DNA of 64,000 nt from Lentzea atacamensis (GCF_003269295.1 NZ_QLTT01000002.1:620001-684000), one strand, 5' to 3'. Numbered from the stretch's first letter, positions 25,266 through 33,983 are shown. Program-made: numbers and translations. The notes: a model not told the origin generated them from the sequence alone.

Positions 25266-26354
25266 GTGAGTACCTCCGTTGACCGTTGTTGCAGCAGGAC
25301 CAGGCACTGGGTGTGCGAGGCCGTCGGGATCATCGAGGCGGACGCGAACCGCAGTGCGGACACGCACCTGCTGCGCTACCCCTTGCCGCTCGACTGGGGC
25401 ATCGACCTCTACCTGAAGGACGAGTCGACGCACCCCACGGGCTCGTTGAAGCACCGGCTGGCGCGGTCTTTGTTCCTCTACGCGATCTGCAACGGCTGGA
25501 TCACCGGTGGCACGCCCGTGATCGAGGCGTCGTCGGGGTCCACGGCGGTCTCCGAGGCGTACTTCGCGCGGCTGCTGGGACTGCCGTTCATCGCGGTGAT
25601 GCCCCGCTCGACCTCGGCCGAGAAGGTCGCGTTGATCGAGCGGCAGGGCGGCAGGTGCCATTTCGTCGACGAGCCGTCGGCGATCTACGACGAGTCGCGG
25701 CGGCTGGCGAGTGAGCTCGGCGGCCACTTCATGGACCAGTTCACGCACGCCGAGCGCGCGACGGACTGGCGCGGCAACAACAACATCGCCGAGTCGATCT
25801 TCGACCAGATGAAGCTGGAGCCCTCGCCGGAACCCGACTGGGTGGTCGTGGGCGCCGGCACGGGCGGCACGTCGGCGACGATCGGCCGGTACATCCACTA
25901 CCAGAAGCTGACCACGCGTCTGGCCGTGGTGGATCCCGAGTTCTCGGTGTTCTTCGACGCGTGGCGGGACAGCACGCCGGAGCTGGTGGGCACGCGCGGC
26001 TCGCGGATCGAGGGCATCGGGCGGCCGCGGGTGGAGCCGTCGTTCGTCGGTCAGGTGATCGACCGCATGATCAAGGTGCCGGACGCGGCGTCCGTGGCGA
26101 CCATCCGGTACGTGGAGAACCTGCTCGGACGGCGGGTCGGCGGTTCGACCGGGACGAATCTCTGGGGAGCGTTCCAGATCGTCGCCGAGATGAGGCAGTC
26201 GCGCACGCGCGGGAGCGTGGTGACCTTGCTGTGCGACGGCGGCGAGCGTTACGCGAACACCTACTACGACGACTCATGGGTAGCCGCACAAGGCATGGAT
26301 CTCGACCCGTGCCTGGAACGGCTGAACAACTTCCACCGCACGGGGAACTGGTGA
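25266..26354 (+). CDS. PLP-dependent cysteine synthase-family enzyme (Cds1-like)
   Basis: A 362-residue fold-type II PLP protein. The Schiff-base Lys62 is in [13 protein letters not shown], the phosphate cup is in [15 protein letters not shown], and [25 protein letters not shown] is the asparagine-loop region. Compared with CysK it has an N-terminal Cys-containing extension and SLKHR in place of SxKDR, features of the M. tuberculosis L-cysteine desulfhydrase Cds1 (Rv3684) as I recall. It would degrade cysteine to pyruvate, ammonia and hydrogen sulfide. A synthase role cannot be excluded. Confidence 0.85.
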   Translation: MSTSVDRCCSRTRHWVCEAVGIIEADANRSADTHLLRYPLPLDWGIDLYLKDESTHPTGSLKHRLARSLFLYAICNGWITGGTPVIEASSGSTAVSEAYFARLLGLPFIAVMPRSTSAEKVALIERQGGRCHFVDEPSAIYDESRRLASELGGHFMDQFTHAERATDWRGNNNIAESIFDQMKLEPSPEPDWVVVGAGTGGTSATIGRYIHYQKLTTRLAVVDPEFSVFFDAWRDSTPELVGTRGSRIEGIGRPRVEPSFVGQVIDRMIKVPDAASVATIRYVENLLGRRVGGSTGTNLWGAFQIVAEMRQSRTRGSVVTLLCDGGERYANTYYDDSWVAAQGMDLDPCLERLNNFHRTGNW

Positions 26355-26409
26355 CGAGAGTCGTGCGTCACAGCGTGACCTGAGCACTTGAGTCCTGCAG
26401 GGGGGACCT

Positions 26410-26715
26410 GTGTCGTCGCTGTTCACCGACGCCGCCGAGCTGCGCGCGTACGCCGAGTATCTGCGCACCGAGGCGCGGGAGTTCGAGACGATCCGCAAGT
26501 ACGTCCACACCACGGCGTGCGACAAGGCGGGCTTCACCGGCCTGCTGACGTTGCTGCAGCCGGGCGTGGACATCGTGCGCGCGCTGTTCGACGAGACGCT
26601 CGACTTCGGCAAGTCGAAGCTTGAGGGGACGGCGTCCGCGATGGACTCGACCGCTCAGGTCTACGAGGCCGTCGAGCGCGCCCAGCTGGCGATCTTCAAC
26701 GGGATCCTGAAGTGA
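26410..26715 (+). CDS. small helical protein, predicted type VII secretion partner (EspC/WXG100-like)
   Basis: A 101-residue, almost wholly helical protein that begins SSLFTDAAELRAYAEYLRTEAREFETIRKYV. A central loop (CDKAGFTG) separates two helices, as in WXG100 or EspC-type partners, although no WxG triplet is present. The C-terminal helix carries YEAVE (residues about 85-89), matching the YxxxD/E export signal of type VII secretion. Its gene overlaps the start of the large downstream gene by 4 nt, the standard layout of a small partner and its large cargo. The GTG start has a G-rich Shine-Dalgarno. No secretion-machine genes are in the window. Confidence 0.65.
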   Translation: MSSLFTDAAELRAYAEYLRTEAREFETIRKYVHTTACDKAGFTGLLTLLQPGVDIVRALFDETLDFGKSKLEGTASAMDSTAQVYEAVERAQLAIFNGILK

Positions 26716-29700
26716 CGACCGCGTACCGGGATCCGCGCCCGGTCTCCGCGTCCCTGAAGCAGCCGGAGGTCGACACGGCCTCCCTGAACGACGTCCTGGC
26801 CGACCAGGGCTGGGGCGTGCAGGCGGTCAACTGGGTGTTCGAGGCGGTGACCGGCGAAAGCCTGGTCGCCACGATCATCACGCCGATCACCGGTGACTGG
26901 TCGAAGATCCGTGCCGACGGCGACGCGTGGCGCATGGTCGGCAACGCGATGAACGACGTCTCGTACAACCTCACCGACGCGGTGGGCAAGGTGCGCGAGA
27001 ACTGGGACGGCGACGCCGCCCGTGCCCACGAGCGGTACATCGCCCTGGGCTGGAAGGCCGCCCTGTTCGCCGAGATGGGTGTCACCCAGCTCATCGCGAA
27101 GGGCTTCGACACCGTCGCTTCCGGCGCCGAGGCCCTGGGCAAGCAGGCCGCGCGCCTGCTCGACTACCTCGTCAACAAGCTGCTCGAGGCCGCCGCCACC
27201 GTCTGGCTCCCGGTGGCGGGCTGGGTCAAGGCCGCCGAGATGGTCTGGAACGCGTACCAGATCTACCGGCGCGTGATGGACATCATCGACACGGTCAAGA
27301 AGCTCATCACGGACGTGAAGGCCCTGTTCGACGCCGTGGGCCGCGTCTTCTCGGCCATCGGCAAGCTGAAGGACGCCGACTCCCTCGCCGAGGCCATGAA
27401 CGCCACCCAGGAGGTGGCCGAGGCGGGCCGAGACGTCCGCAACGCGGTCAACGACATCCGCGACGACATGACGTCCATCAAGGAATCCGCCACCGAGATC
27501 GCCGACCGCGGCCAGGACATCGGCTCCAAAGTCCGCGAGGTCTACACCCCGCCCGGTGCCGCCGACGGCACCAAACCGGCTGCCGTCACCTCCGTCGCTC
27601 CCGGCGGCGCCCCGGTCTCCGCTCCCCCCACGTTGCAGGGCGGCCCGGACACACCCGTCACGCACGCCGCGACGGCCGCGGGCCCCACGGTGTCCGCCCC
27701 GCCGACGCTGGGCTCGGGTTCCGGCGGCGGTCCCGGCGGTGCGCCCGTAGGTGGTCACAGCGGCGTACCGAGCGGAGGTCCCGGTGGCCCAGGGGCTCCC
27801 GTCCCGCGCCCCGACACCACGCACACGGCCGGCGCGGCCCCGGCAGCCGCACCGCCGTCGCACCACCAGACCCCGATGGGCGGCGCGATGCCCATGGGCG
27901 CAGCTCCGATGGCGGGCGGCGGCGATTCCACGCGCAGCTCCGGCTCACGGCCGGGCTCGTCCGCGGGCTCGGCCTGGCCCACCACTCCCGCGGGCTCGCC
28001 AGGCCAGGCAAAGCCTCCGGCCGGCGGCCTCCCGTCGCCTCCTGGCCACGCAAGCCCCGGCTCGGGTCTGCCCACCCCGCCCGGCCACTCGAACACCGGT
28101 TCCGGCGCAGGTGGACCCGGCGCGGGCGGCTCCCGGCCAGGTGGTGCGGGCCTGCCCACGCCGCCGTCGGGCACGGGCTCTCCCACGCACGCCACTCCGG
28201 GCTCTCCCACGCACTCGACTCCGGGCACGTCGGGATCGCACCCGACTCCCGGCTCGGGCCCGACTCCGGGTTCCGGCGGTAGCCTGCCCACGCCTCCCAG
28301 CGCCGCCTCTGGCACGGCGACGGCCCCGGCTCCCGCAGGTACGGGCGGCGGCCTTCCGTCCCCGCCCGGACACTCGACTCCCAGTGGTGGCGGCTTGCCG
28401 TCGCCTCCGGGGCACCCGTCCCCGAGTTCTGGCGGTGGCCTGCCGTCGCCTCCGGGGCACCCGTCCCCGAGTTCTGGCGGTGGCCTGCCCTCGCCTCCCG
28501 GACACCCGAGCCCCAGCACGGACCACTCGTCGCCCAGCGGCACGCCCTCGACCCCGTCCGGCACGACGCCTCATGACGGCGGCGCTCGTCCGCACGACAC
28601 GACGCCCAACGGCTCGACGGACACCAAGCCGCACGACGCGCCGGCCGGCACCAAGCCGCACGACACGACTCCACAGGACTCCGGCACCAAGCCAGACGAC
28701 GCGGACAGCCGACCCGACACCGACGCCAAGCCGCACGACACCGACGCCAAGCCCGACGACGCCAAGCCGAACGACACCGACGCGAGCGGTGCCGAGGACG
28801 TCAGGCCGCACGACCCCCAGCCCGACCACGACAACACCCCGGCCGGCCAGGACCCCGACCCCAAGCACACCGACAACGCGTCCACCGGCCACGACACCCA
28901 GCAGGACAACGGCACCGCCCCCGCTCCCACCGGCCCCGACCTCAAGGGCCACTTCGACGCCGCCGCGATGACCGCGCAAGGTCAGGGCTACCAGCACCAG
29001 CTGGAGCAGATCCTGCCCAACCAGGCCGACCGCGACCGGTACGTCGAGCTGAGCCGGAAGCTCTCCACCGAGCTCAGCGCGGACGAGGCCCAGCACGTGG
29101 CCGACGTCCGCAACCAGATCAAGGTCGACACCGGCGACATCGTCACCAAGGCGCTCAACCAGGGTGCGCTCAGCACCTACCTGCCCGACCAGCCGCACGC
29201 GCCGGGCTCCAGGCAGGCCGACTGGCAGAACCAGATGGGCGGTTCGATCGCCAGGGGGCAGGACGTCGCCCCCATCAACACCCCCGCGGGGCTGCGCGAC
29301 GGGCTGGCGCTGGACGACAAGGGCAAGGGCTGGACGCCGATCCCCGAGAACGCCCAGTCCGCGATGCAGTTGCGGTACCAGATCACCGACCAGAACGTCG
29401 GCAACCACAACATCCCGTTCGGCGGGCCGAAGAAGGACGTGCCCGACTTCAACACGTTCGGGCCGCGGCAGGAGAGCGAGTACCAGTCGCCGCAGGAGCA
29501 GGCCCACTACGAGGCGAGCCAGAAGCAGATGGCGGCAGCGGGCGGCTCGACCAAGGTGTACGACGGCTACGACCCGTTCACCGGCACCGGCTCCACGATG
29601 GGTGGTGTGCCGGAGTGGCGGGTCGACGGCGGCACGCCGTTGCCGGATCGTGCCGAGATCTGGCAGGTGAACGAGGACGGCACTGAGAGACTGCACGCCG

Positions 29701-29735
29701 TGTACGACCGCAAGTTCGGCTGGACGAAGCTCTGA
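26712..29735 (+). CDS. large putative type VII-secreted polymorphic toxin
   Basis: A 1007-residue modular protein. Residues 1-290 are helical with a WDG (98-100) WXG-like turn and an amphipathic, hydrophobic stretch (about 130-190). Residues about 290-620 are Pro/Gly/Ser-rich with LPSPPGH repeats, and 620-740 are an Asp/Pro/His/Thr-rich spacer (KPHDTT units). A globular tail spans about 744-1007 with RGQD (848-851), PFTGTG (955-960), and a final GW. I do not recognise the tail as a named toxin family. The same tail recurs as the first half of the protein encoded at 30151. N-terminal targeting domain, spacer, small unique tail and a small gene right after fit a toxin with its immunity gene. 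Confidence 0.7.
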   Translation: MTTAYRDPRPVSASLKQPEVDTASLNDVLADQGWGVQAVNWVFEAVTGESLVATIITPITGDWSKIRADGDAWRMVGNAMNDVSYNLTDAVGKVRENWDGDAARAHERYIALGWKAALFAEMGVTQLIAKGFDTVASGAEALGKQAARLLDYLVNKLLEAAATVWLPVAGWVKAAEMVWNAYQIYRRVMDIIDTVKKLITDVKALFDAVGRVFSAIGKLKDADSLAEAMNATQEVAEAGRDVRNAVNDIRDDMTSIKESATEIADRGQDIGSKVREVYTPPGAADGTKPAAVTSVAPGGAPVSAPPTLQGGPDTPVTHAATAAGPTVSAPPTLGSGSGGGPGGAPVGGHSGVPSGGPGGPGAPVPRPDTTHTAGAAPAAAPPSHHQTPMGGAMPMGAAPMAGGGDSTRSSGSRPGSSAGSAWPTTPAGSPGQAKPPAGGLPSPPGHASPGSGLPTPPGHSNTGSGAGGPGAGGSRPGGAGLPTPPSGTGSPTHATPGSPTHSTPGTSGSHPTPGSGPTPGSGGSLPTPPSAASGTATAPAPAGTGGGLPSPPGHSTPSGGGLPSPPGHPSPSSGGGLPSPPGHPSPSSGGGLPSPPGHPSPSTDHSSPSGTPSTPSGTTPHDGGARPHDTTPNGSTDTKPHDAPAGTKPHDTTPQDSGTKPDDADSRPDTDAKPHDTDAKPDDAKPNDTDASGAEDVRPHDPQPDHDNTPAGQDPDPKHTDNASTGHDTQQDNGTAPAPTGPDLKGHFDAAAMTAQGQGYQHQLEQILPNQADRDRYVELSRKLSTELSADEAQHVADVRNQIKVDTGDIVTKALNQGALSTYLPDQPHAPGSRQADWQNQMGGSIARGQDVAPINTPAGLRDGLALDDKGKGWTPIPENAQSAMQLRYQITDQNVGNHNIPFGGPKKDVPDFNTFGPRQESEYQSPQEQAHYEASQKQMAAAGGSTKVYDGYDPFTGTGSTMGGVPEWRVDGGTPLPDRAEIWQVNEDGTERLHAVYDRKFGWTKL
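28344..28520 (+). repeat. 45-bp tandem repeat in the toxin spacer
   Basis: Four units encode GGGLPSPPGHxxPSS: 28344-28385 (42 bp, variant), 28386-28430, 28431-28475 and 28476-28520. The second and third are identical apart from a few bases at the edges, so copy number is likely to vary between strains. Confidence 0.9.
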
Positions 29736-30154
29736 TGACCAAGTACTCGCAGGAGATGGCCGAGTACCGCGGCGAGGTGTTCTACGCGGGCGGTGAAGGG
29801 GACCGGCACGTCTGGATCCGCAAGCTGCCCGGGGTGGCCTACGTCAACGACGAGGGCTTCCAGAACTACAACGGCCGTGAGCTCAAGACGGTCGCCGTCG
29901 AAGACCTCGACGCCTGGTACGTCGAGAAGATGACGGCGACCTGGCGCGGGCAGCCGTTCAACGTCATCTCGGTGGAGAACGGCAAGGCCGAGGCCGGGTA
30001 CGCGGGCGGCGAGTACGTCTGGGCCGCGCAGAACGGTCTGGAAGGCGACCAGTACAACGGCTACCGGGCCACGCTCGACGTCGGCGAGCTGGCGGACGTG
30101 CAGGTCGACCGCACCGACTACCTCGCGCGGTGGAAGGAGAAGAACCCGGGATGA
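29735..30154 (+). CDS. probable immunity protein, two-module
   Basis: A 139-residue soluble acidic protein. Two similar half-modules each begin with an aromatic-Arg-Gly turn: YRGEVF (residues 11-16) and WRGQPF (70-75). It starts at the last base of the toxin stop codon (TGATG), the classical position of an immunity gene. The same two-module unit, with RG turns 54 residues apart instead of 59, forms the C-terminal half of the next protein. I infer that it binds the toxin tail; no family name comes to mind. Confidence 0.6.
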   Translation: MTKYSQEMAEYRGEVFYAGGEGDRHVWIRKLPGVAYVNDEGFQNYNGRELKTVAVEDLDAWYVEKMTATWRGQPFNVISVENGKAEAGYAGGEYVWAAQNGLEGDQYNGYRATLDVGELADVQVDRTDYLARWKEKNPG

Positions 30155-31125
30155 GCACCCCACAGGCCGTGCGCAAGGCCGCCGGCATCGGGCCGGAGAC
30201 CATCCTGCAGAAGATCGTGCACCCCGCGATCGCGCAGCTCTACCTGGGCAACGTCGTCGTGCCGGGCAAGTTCGAGCCGCACCGCGCCGCCGGGTTCGTG
30301 ACGCGCGGGCAGGACTTCCCGCAGGGCACCTCCGACCAGTTCGCGGAGGCGTTCGGCGTCGACAAGGTGGCGGACTGGCCGAAGGGCACGCAGTACCTGC
30401 TGCGGTTCCTGGCCCACACCACGGAGATCTTCGACACGAGCTTCGGCGGCCCGACGCTCGAAGGCGCGCAGAAGATGGGCACGACCCGCGTCTACCCGCT
30501 GCCCTTCACCGGCACCGGCTACACGCCGAGCGCGCAGCCGATCCCCGAGTACGTCATGGAGCTCACCGAGCTCCCGGCGGGCACCGAGCTGTGGCGGTTC
30601 GAGCCGGACGGCGAGGCGCGCAGCGTCGGCAAGTACCTCAACCGGCAGACCGGCTGGATCCCCACGGGTGACGTCGGCTTCGGGCCGGGGAGGTACTGGC
30701 AGGCACCTGTTCCGCTGCGGCCGACCGTCCGGCGTGGACTCTGCGGCCGGTATCGCGGCCAGGACTTCGACGTCGACTTCGGTCCCGCGCCCGGCTCCGT
30801 GCTGCTGCACCCGCTGGCCGGCCAGCCGGCGCCGCCGGACTTCACCAACGGGGTCCTGGAGGTTCCGGACGCGGTGGTCGAGGATCTCGGCCTGCTGCGC
30901 AAGCTCTGCACGTTCCGCGGTGCCGAGTTCGAGATCCTCGGCATCATGGGTGACAACGCCGTACTGCACTTCCTCGGCGAGAACTACCAAACGGCACAGG
31001 AGCTTGGTCTGTCCGAAGTAGACTTCCGGCAGTGGCGCACCCTCGCGGCGCGCGGCGAGCTGACCGACGTCCGTGACGAGATCAGGCCGATCCAGCGGGG
31101 GCTTTTCGCGAGGGAGAACGGATGA
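30151..31125 (+). CDS. chimera of a toxin-tail-like domain and an immunity-like domain
   Basis: A 324-residue protein starting at ATG 30151 (4-nt overlap). Residues about 15-170 parallel the tail of the 26712 protein: LQKIVHPAIAQLYL against VTKALNQGALSTYL, RGQD at 52-55, LLRF against QLRY, PFTGTG at 118-123, and a closing QTGW. Residues about 199-310 parallel the small protein at 29735, with YRGQDF (201-206) and FRGAEF (255-260). It has no export signal or targeting domain. It could be a self-neutralised cytoplasmic enzyme, a decoy, or a reserve toxin cassette. Similarities were read by eye. Confidence 0.65.
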   Translation: MSTPQAVRKAAGIGPETILQKIVHPAIAQLYLGNVVVPGKFEPHRAAGFVTRGQDFPQGTSDQFAEAFGVDKVADWPKGTQYLLRFLAHTTEIFDTSFGGPTLEGAQKMGTTRVYPLPFTGTGYTPSAQPIPEYVMELTELPAGTELWRFEPDGEARSVGKYLNRQTGWIPTGDVGFGPGRYWQAPVPLRPTVRRGLCGRYRGQDFDVDFGPAPGSVLLHPLAGQPAPPDFTNGVLEVPDAVVEDLGLLRKLCTFRGAEFEILGIMGDNAVLHFLGENYQTAQELGLSEVDFRQWRTLAARGELTDVRDEIRPIQRGLFARENG

Positions 31126-31571
31126 CCACGCCGAACGACAGCTGGAAGACGCCGGAGCTGCGCGCGGCGGAGGCCCAGGTCGACGCGCGCTTCAAGGAGG
31201 CGCAGGACCTCGCCAACCGGCTCAGGGACACGCCGCTGCCGCCGATTCCGCCGGTCGACTTCAAGGCGATCGCGCAGCAGGTCGAGCGGGCCGCGCAGGA
31301 GAAGGACGCGCCCGAGCAGCTGAAGGCCTTGAAGCGCAAGGTGGACGCGGGCGAGTTCACGTGGGAGGACGTCGTCTCCGGCAAGGCGGCGCAGGACCCC
31401 GACGTGCAGGCCATGCAGCAGGAGAACGTCAAGAAGATGAAGCAGGCGTTCCAGATGCTGCAGGAGGGCATGACCGCCGACGAGATCATGAACGCGCAGG
31501 GTCCGCGCAGAGGCCGGGGTGACGACGGCGACGAGAACGACCCCGACATCTTCGCGGAGGACAAGTGGTGA
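31122..31571 (+). CDS. helical protein ending in FAEDKW, cassette paralogue A
   Basis: A 149-residue unrecognised soluble protein. It begins with SWKTPELRAAEAQV, has a middle helix pair, then GEFTWEDVVSGKAAQDPDVQ, an amphipathic helix, and a polar tail ending DIFAEDKW. The next gene encodes a shorter paralogue with the same three signatures. The 4-nt overlaps with both neighbours put it in the toxin operon. It may be a chaperone or accessory factor for the cassette; this is positional inference. Confidence 0.65.
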   Translation: MTTPNDSWKTPELRAAEAQVDARFKEAQDLANRLRDTPLPPIPPVDFKAIAQQVERAAQEKDAPEQLKALKRKVDAGEFTWEDVVSGKAAQDPDVQAMQQENVKKMKQAFQMLQEGMTADEIMNAQGPRRGRGDDGDENDPDIFAEDKW

Positions 31572-31975
31572 TGACGGCTTGGCGGACACCGGACATCCAC
31601 GCGGCGGAGGACTTCCTGACGAGCGCCGTCGCCGAGGCGGACCGTGCCATGCGGTCCGCCCAGCAGAACCTCAAGGGCAGGGAACCGTCCACTGAGGACG
31701 TTCGCAGGGTGATGCAGTTCGCCAAGTCGAGCGACGCGTCACCGGCGATGCGCCAGCTGGCCGACCGCATCGCCCGCGGTGCGGGACTCAGCTGGCGTCA
31801 GGTCCTCACCGGCGAGGCGTCGTACGATCCCCTTGTGCGCCAGGCACTCGAAGCCGACCGCGCGACGCTCAACGAGTTGATCAAGGGAGAGGCGGCACCT
31901 CCTCCGCCTCCGCGCAGGCCCGCACGCACCGACGACGACGACGAGCCGACCCAGTTCACCGAGGACGCCTGGTGA
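31571..31975 (+). CDS. helical protein ending in FTEDAW, cassette paralogue B
   Basis: A 134-residue paralogue of the preceding protein: TAWRTPDIHAAEDFL at the start, GLSWRQVLTGEASYDPLVRQ in the centre, and a Pro-rich acidic end finishing TQFTEDAW. ATG 31571 shares a base with the upstream stop (TGATG); GTG codons at 31565 and 31568 are alternatives. It is the last gene of the six-gene cassette, convergent with menA 3 nt away. Function unknown. Confidence 0.63.
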   Translation: MTAWRTPDIHAAEDFLTSAVAEADRAMRSAQQNLKGREPSTEDVRRVMQFAKSSDASPAMRQLADRIARGAGLSWRQVLTGEASYDPLVRQALEADRATLNELIKGEAAPPPPPRRPARTDDDDEPTQFTEDAW

Positions 31976-31978
31976 ACG

Positions 31979-32851
31979 TCAGTCGAGGAACAACGCCGCG
32001 CTGATCAGCACCGCCCAGGCCAGCATCGCGAACCCGGTGAACTGCAGCACCGGGATCAGGTCACGGCCACCGCGCCCGGACGCCACTCGGCGCACGGCGG
32101 GCAGCAGCACCGGCGCCGCGAGGAACCCGAGCAACGCGTAAGGCACCCGCACGGTCATCCCGAGCGCGATCAGGAACGGCACCGCCACCAGCGCGAGGTA
32201 CAGCCTGCGGGTGTCCTTGTCGCCCAGCACGACGGCCAGGGTTCGCTTGCCGGACACCGCATCCGTCGGGATGTCCCGCAGGTTGTTCGCCACCAGCACG
32301 GCGGCCGAGATCGACCCCATCGCGATGGACGCGCCGATGCCGATCCCGGTGATCTCCCCGGTCTGCACGTACAGCGTGCCCAGCACCGCGGCCGGCCCGA
32401 AGAACAGGAACACCGCGATCTCGCCGAGCCCCGCGTAACCGTACGGACGCTTGCCGCCGGTGTAGAACCACGCCCCGGCGATGCACACGGCGCCGAGCCC
32501 GAGCATCCACCAGTACCCGGACAGCACCACCAGCGCGATTCCTGCCAGCGCGCCGACGCCGAGCGAGATGAACGCCGCCAGCCGGACCTTCGCGGGCTCC
32601 GCGGCACCGGAACCGGTGAGCCGGAACGGTCCCACCCGGTTGTCGTCGGTGCCGCGGATGCCGTCGGAGTAGTCGTTGGCGTAGTTCACGCCGATCTGCA
32701 GCGCGACCGACACCACGAGCGCCAGCACCGTGTGGAGCGGTTTGAACTCGTCGATGTGGTGCGCCGCAGCCGCGCCCACGATCACCGGAGCGATCGAGTT
32801 CGGCAGGGTGCGCGGGCGGGTCCCCTGGATCCACTGGACGACTGAGGCCAT
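31979..32851 (-). CDS. menA: 1,4-dihydroxy-2-naphthoate polyprenyltransferase
   Basis: Attaches the polyprenyl tail to dihydroxynaphthoate, giving demethylmenaquinone. It is an integral membrane UbiA-family enzyme of 290 residues. The first Asp-rich motif NYANDYSDGIRGTDDN (about 56-71) binds prenyl diphosphate with magnesium, and the second is in VANNLRDIPTDAVSGKRTLAV. I choose ATG 32851 (MASVVQWIQG) because GGAGG lies 8 nt upstream; an in-frame ATG at 32869 would add six residues. It starts the minus-strand series menA, (secreted protein), menE, menB. Confidence 0.95.
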   Translation of the reverse strand: MASVVQWIQGTRPRTLPNSIAPVIVGAAAAHHIDEFKPLHTVLALVVSVALQIGVNYANDYSDGIRGTDDNRVGPFRLTGSGAAEPAKVRLAAFISLGVGALAGIALVVLSGYWWMLGLGAVCIAGAWFYTGGKRPYGYAGLGEIAVFLFFGPAAVLGTLYVQTGEITGIGIGASIAMGSISAAVLVANNLRDIPTDAVSGKRTLAVVLGDKDTRRLYLALVAVPFLIALGMTVRVPYALLGFLAAPVLLPAVRRVASGRGGRDLIPVLQFTGFAMLAWAVLISAALFLD

Positions 32852-32897
32852 GCCTCCATCCTCCGCCATGGCTACTGAGGACCAGCAAACGGGTGTA

Positions 32898-33983
32898 TCA
32901 GCAGCTAGTCGCGCCGGACACGCCCGCCACGTACGCCTTGGCGATGTGCTTGCCGGACGCGATGCGGTACCAGATGTTCGAGGTGCCCTGCGTACCCGTC
33001 ACCGACTCGCCCGTCAGCTGGCAGGTGACCCTGACCTGGGCGTAGTTCGCGGCCAGACCGACCTGCGAGGTGGAGGAGTTCGCGCCACTGCGTACGTTCA
33101 CCGTGCCGTTCGCCGCCGACGTGCGGACCGTCCCGACAGGACCGGAGCCGGTCCACAGGTACGTCACGGTCACCCACGAGTTCGTGGTCAGCTTCAGTCC
33201 GTCCCAGAACGTCCCGTCGGCGAGGTCGATGCCAGCGGGGTTGGCGACCTCACGCCCGAACTGGTCCTTACCGCCGTTGTAGTTGTCCTGGTACGCGGCC
33301 TGCGCCTCGGGCTTGCCCTGCGGCAGGTCCTTCCACATCTCCCGCGTGCTGGACGGGTTCCAGTAGTCGTCCTTGGTGTTCCACGGGCCGACGTCCCACA
33401 CCGGTGCCCACTCGCAACGGCCGTTCGACGCGCACACCTGCACGCTGTAGCTGCCGGAGTTGTTGGGCGCCAAGCCACGTCGTGACGGCAGCGCGACGAA
33501 GTGGTCGCGCGAACGGATCGTGTGGCCGTTCGCCGTGGTGCCGCCGACGAGGCCCTCGCGCGTCGCGTACACGCGGTACGAACGTCCAGCGGCAGCAACG
33601 GAAACATCTTCCGAAGCGGCCACCCGTGAAGCCGTCAGCTTGACTCGCGATGCCTTGCCACTGCTGAGAACAACGCGCGTCTGGATGGTGGACGTGGTCA
33701 CCGGCAACGTGGCCGGCGCCTCCAGCCACTCGGTCCACTGACCGTCCGGGCGCAGACCACGCACGTCCACGACACCATCGCCGGTCACCGCCGCCGTGAC
33801 CGCGTTCGCGGGCTGAGCGAGTCTGTGCGAGCCGAGCTCGATCAGACCCGTGCGCGGGGAGCCGCCCCACGTGACGGCGTGGCCGCTCACGTCGGCGGTC
33901 CACTCGTTGGAGGCTGCCTGGGCAGGGGACGCCAGTCCGACCGTCAACGCGGCTCCGGCGACCAGCGGTAACAGGTAGCGCAT
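32898..33983 (-). CDS. secreted protein with C-terminal SH3-like domain
   Basis: A 361-residue exported protein. The Sec signal peptide RYLLPLVAGAALTVGLASPAQA (about 2-23) argues for ATG 33983 rather than the longer frame upstream. The N-terminal region (25-125) is beta-rich, the middle (about 130-270) includes ASNGRCEWAPVWDVGPWNTKDDYWNP, and the end (about 285-361) resembles a bacterial SH3 domain (VRTSAANGTVNVRSGAN to IASGKHIAKAYVAG) with a Cys pair. SH3b domains bind cell-wall peptides, so a wall-associated hydrolase or binder is possible, though I see no catalytic motif. It sits between menA and menE without an obvious link. Confidence 0.75.
   Translation of the reverse strand: MRYLLPLVAGAALTVGLASPAQAASNEWTADVSGHAVTWGGSPRTGLIELGSHRLAQPANAVTAAVTGDGVVDVRGLRPDGQWTEWLEAPATLPVTTSTIQTRVVLSSGKASRVKLTASRVAASEDVSVAAAGRSYRVYATREGLVGGTTANGHTIRSRDHFVALPSRRGLAPNNSGSYSVQVCASNGRCEWAPVWDVGPWNTKDDYWNPSSTREMWKDLPQGKPEAQAAYQDNYNGGKDQFGREVANPAGIDLADGTFWDGLKLTTNSWVTVTYLWTGSGPVGTVRTSAANGTVNVRSGANSSTSQVGLAANYAQVRVTCQLTGESVTGTQGTSNIWYRIASGKHIAKAYVAGVSGATSC

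Noticed and set aside
28344-28520. CRISPR-like array
   Set aside because: The units are adjacent 45-bp coding repeats without unique spacers.
27945-29696. 583-codon open frame opposite the toxin gene's repeats
   Set aside because: Produced by the repetitive Pro/Gly/Ser coding DNA on the other strand; only Arg/Gly/Val repeats result.
26712-29735. TNT (NAD glycohydrolase) or classical ADP-ribosyltransferase toxin tail
   Set aside because: I could not find the known catalytic signatures of either; the tail stays unassigned.
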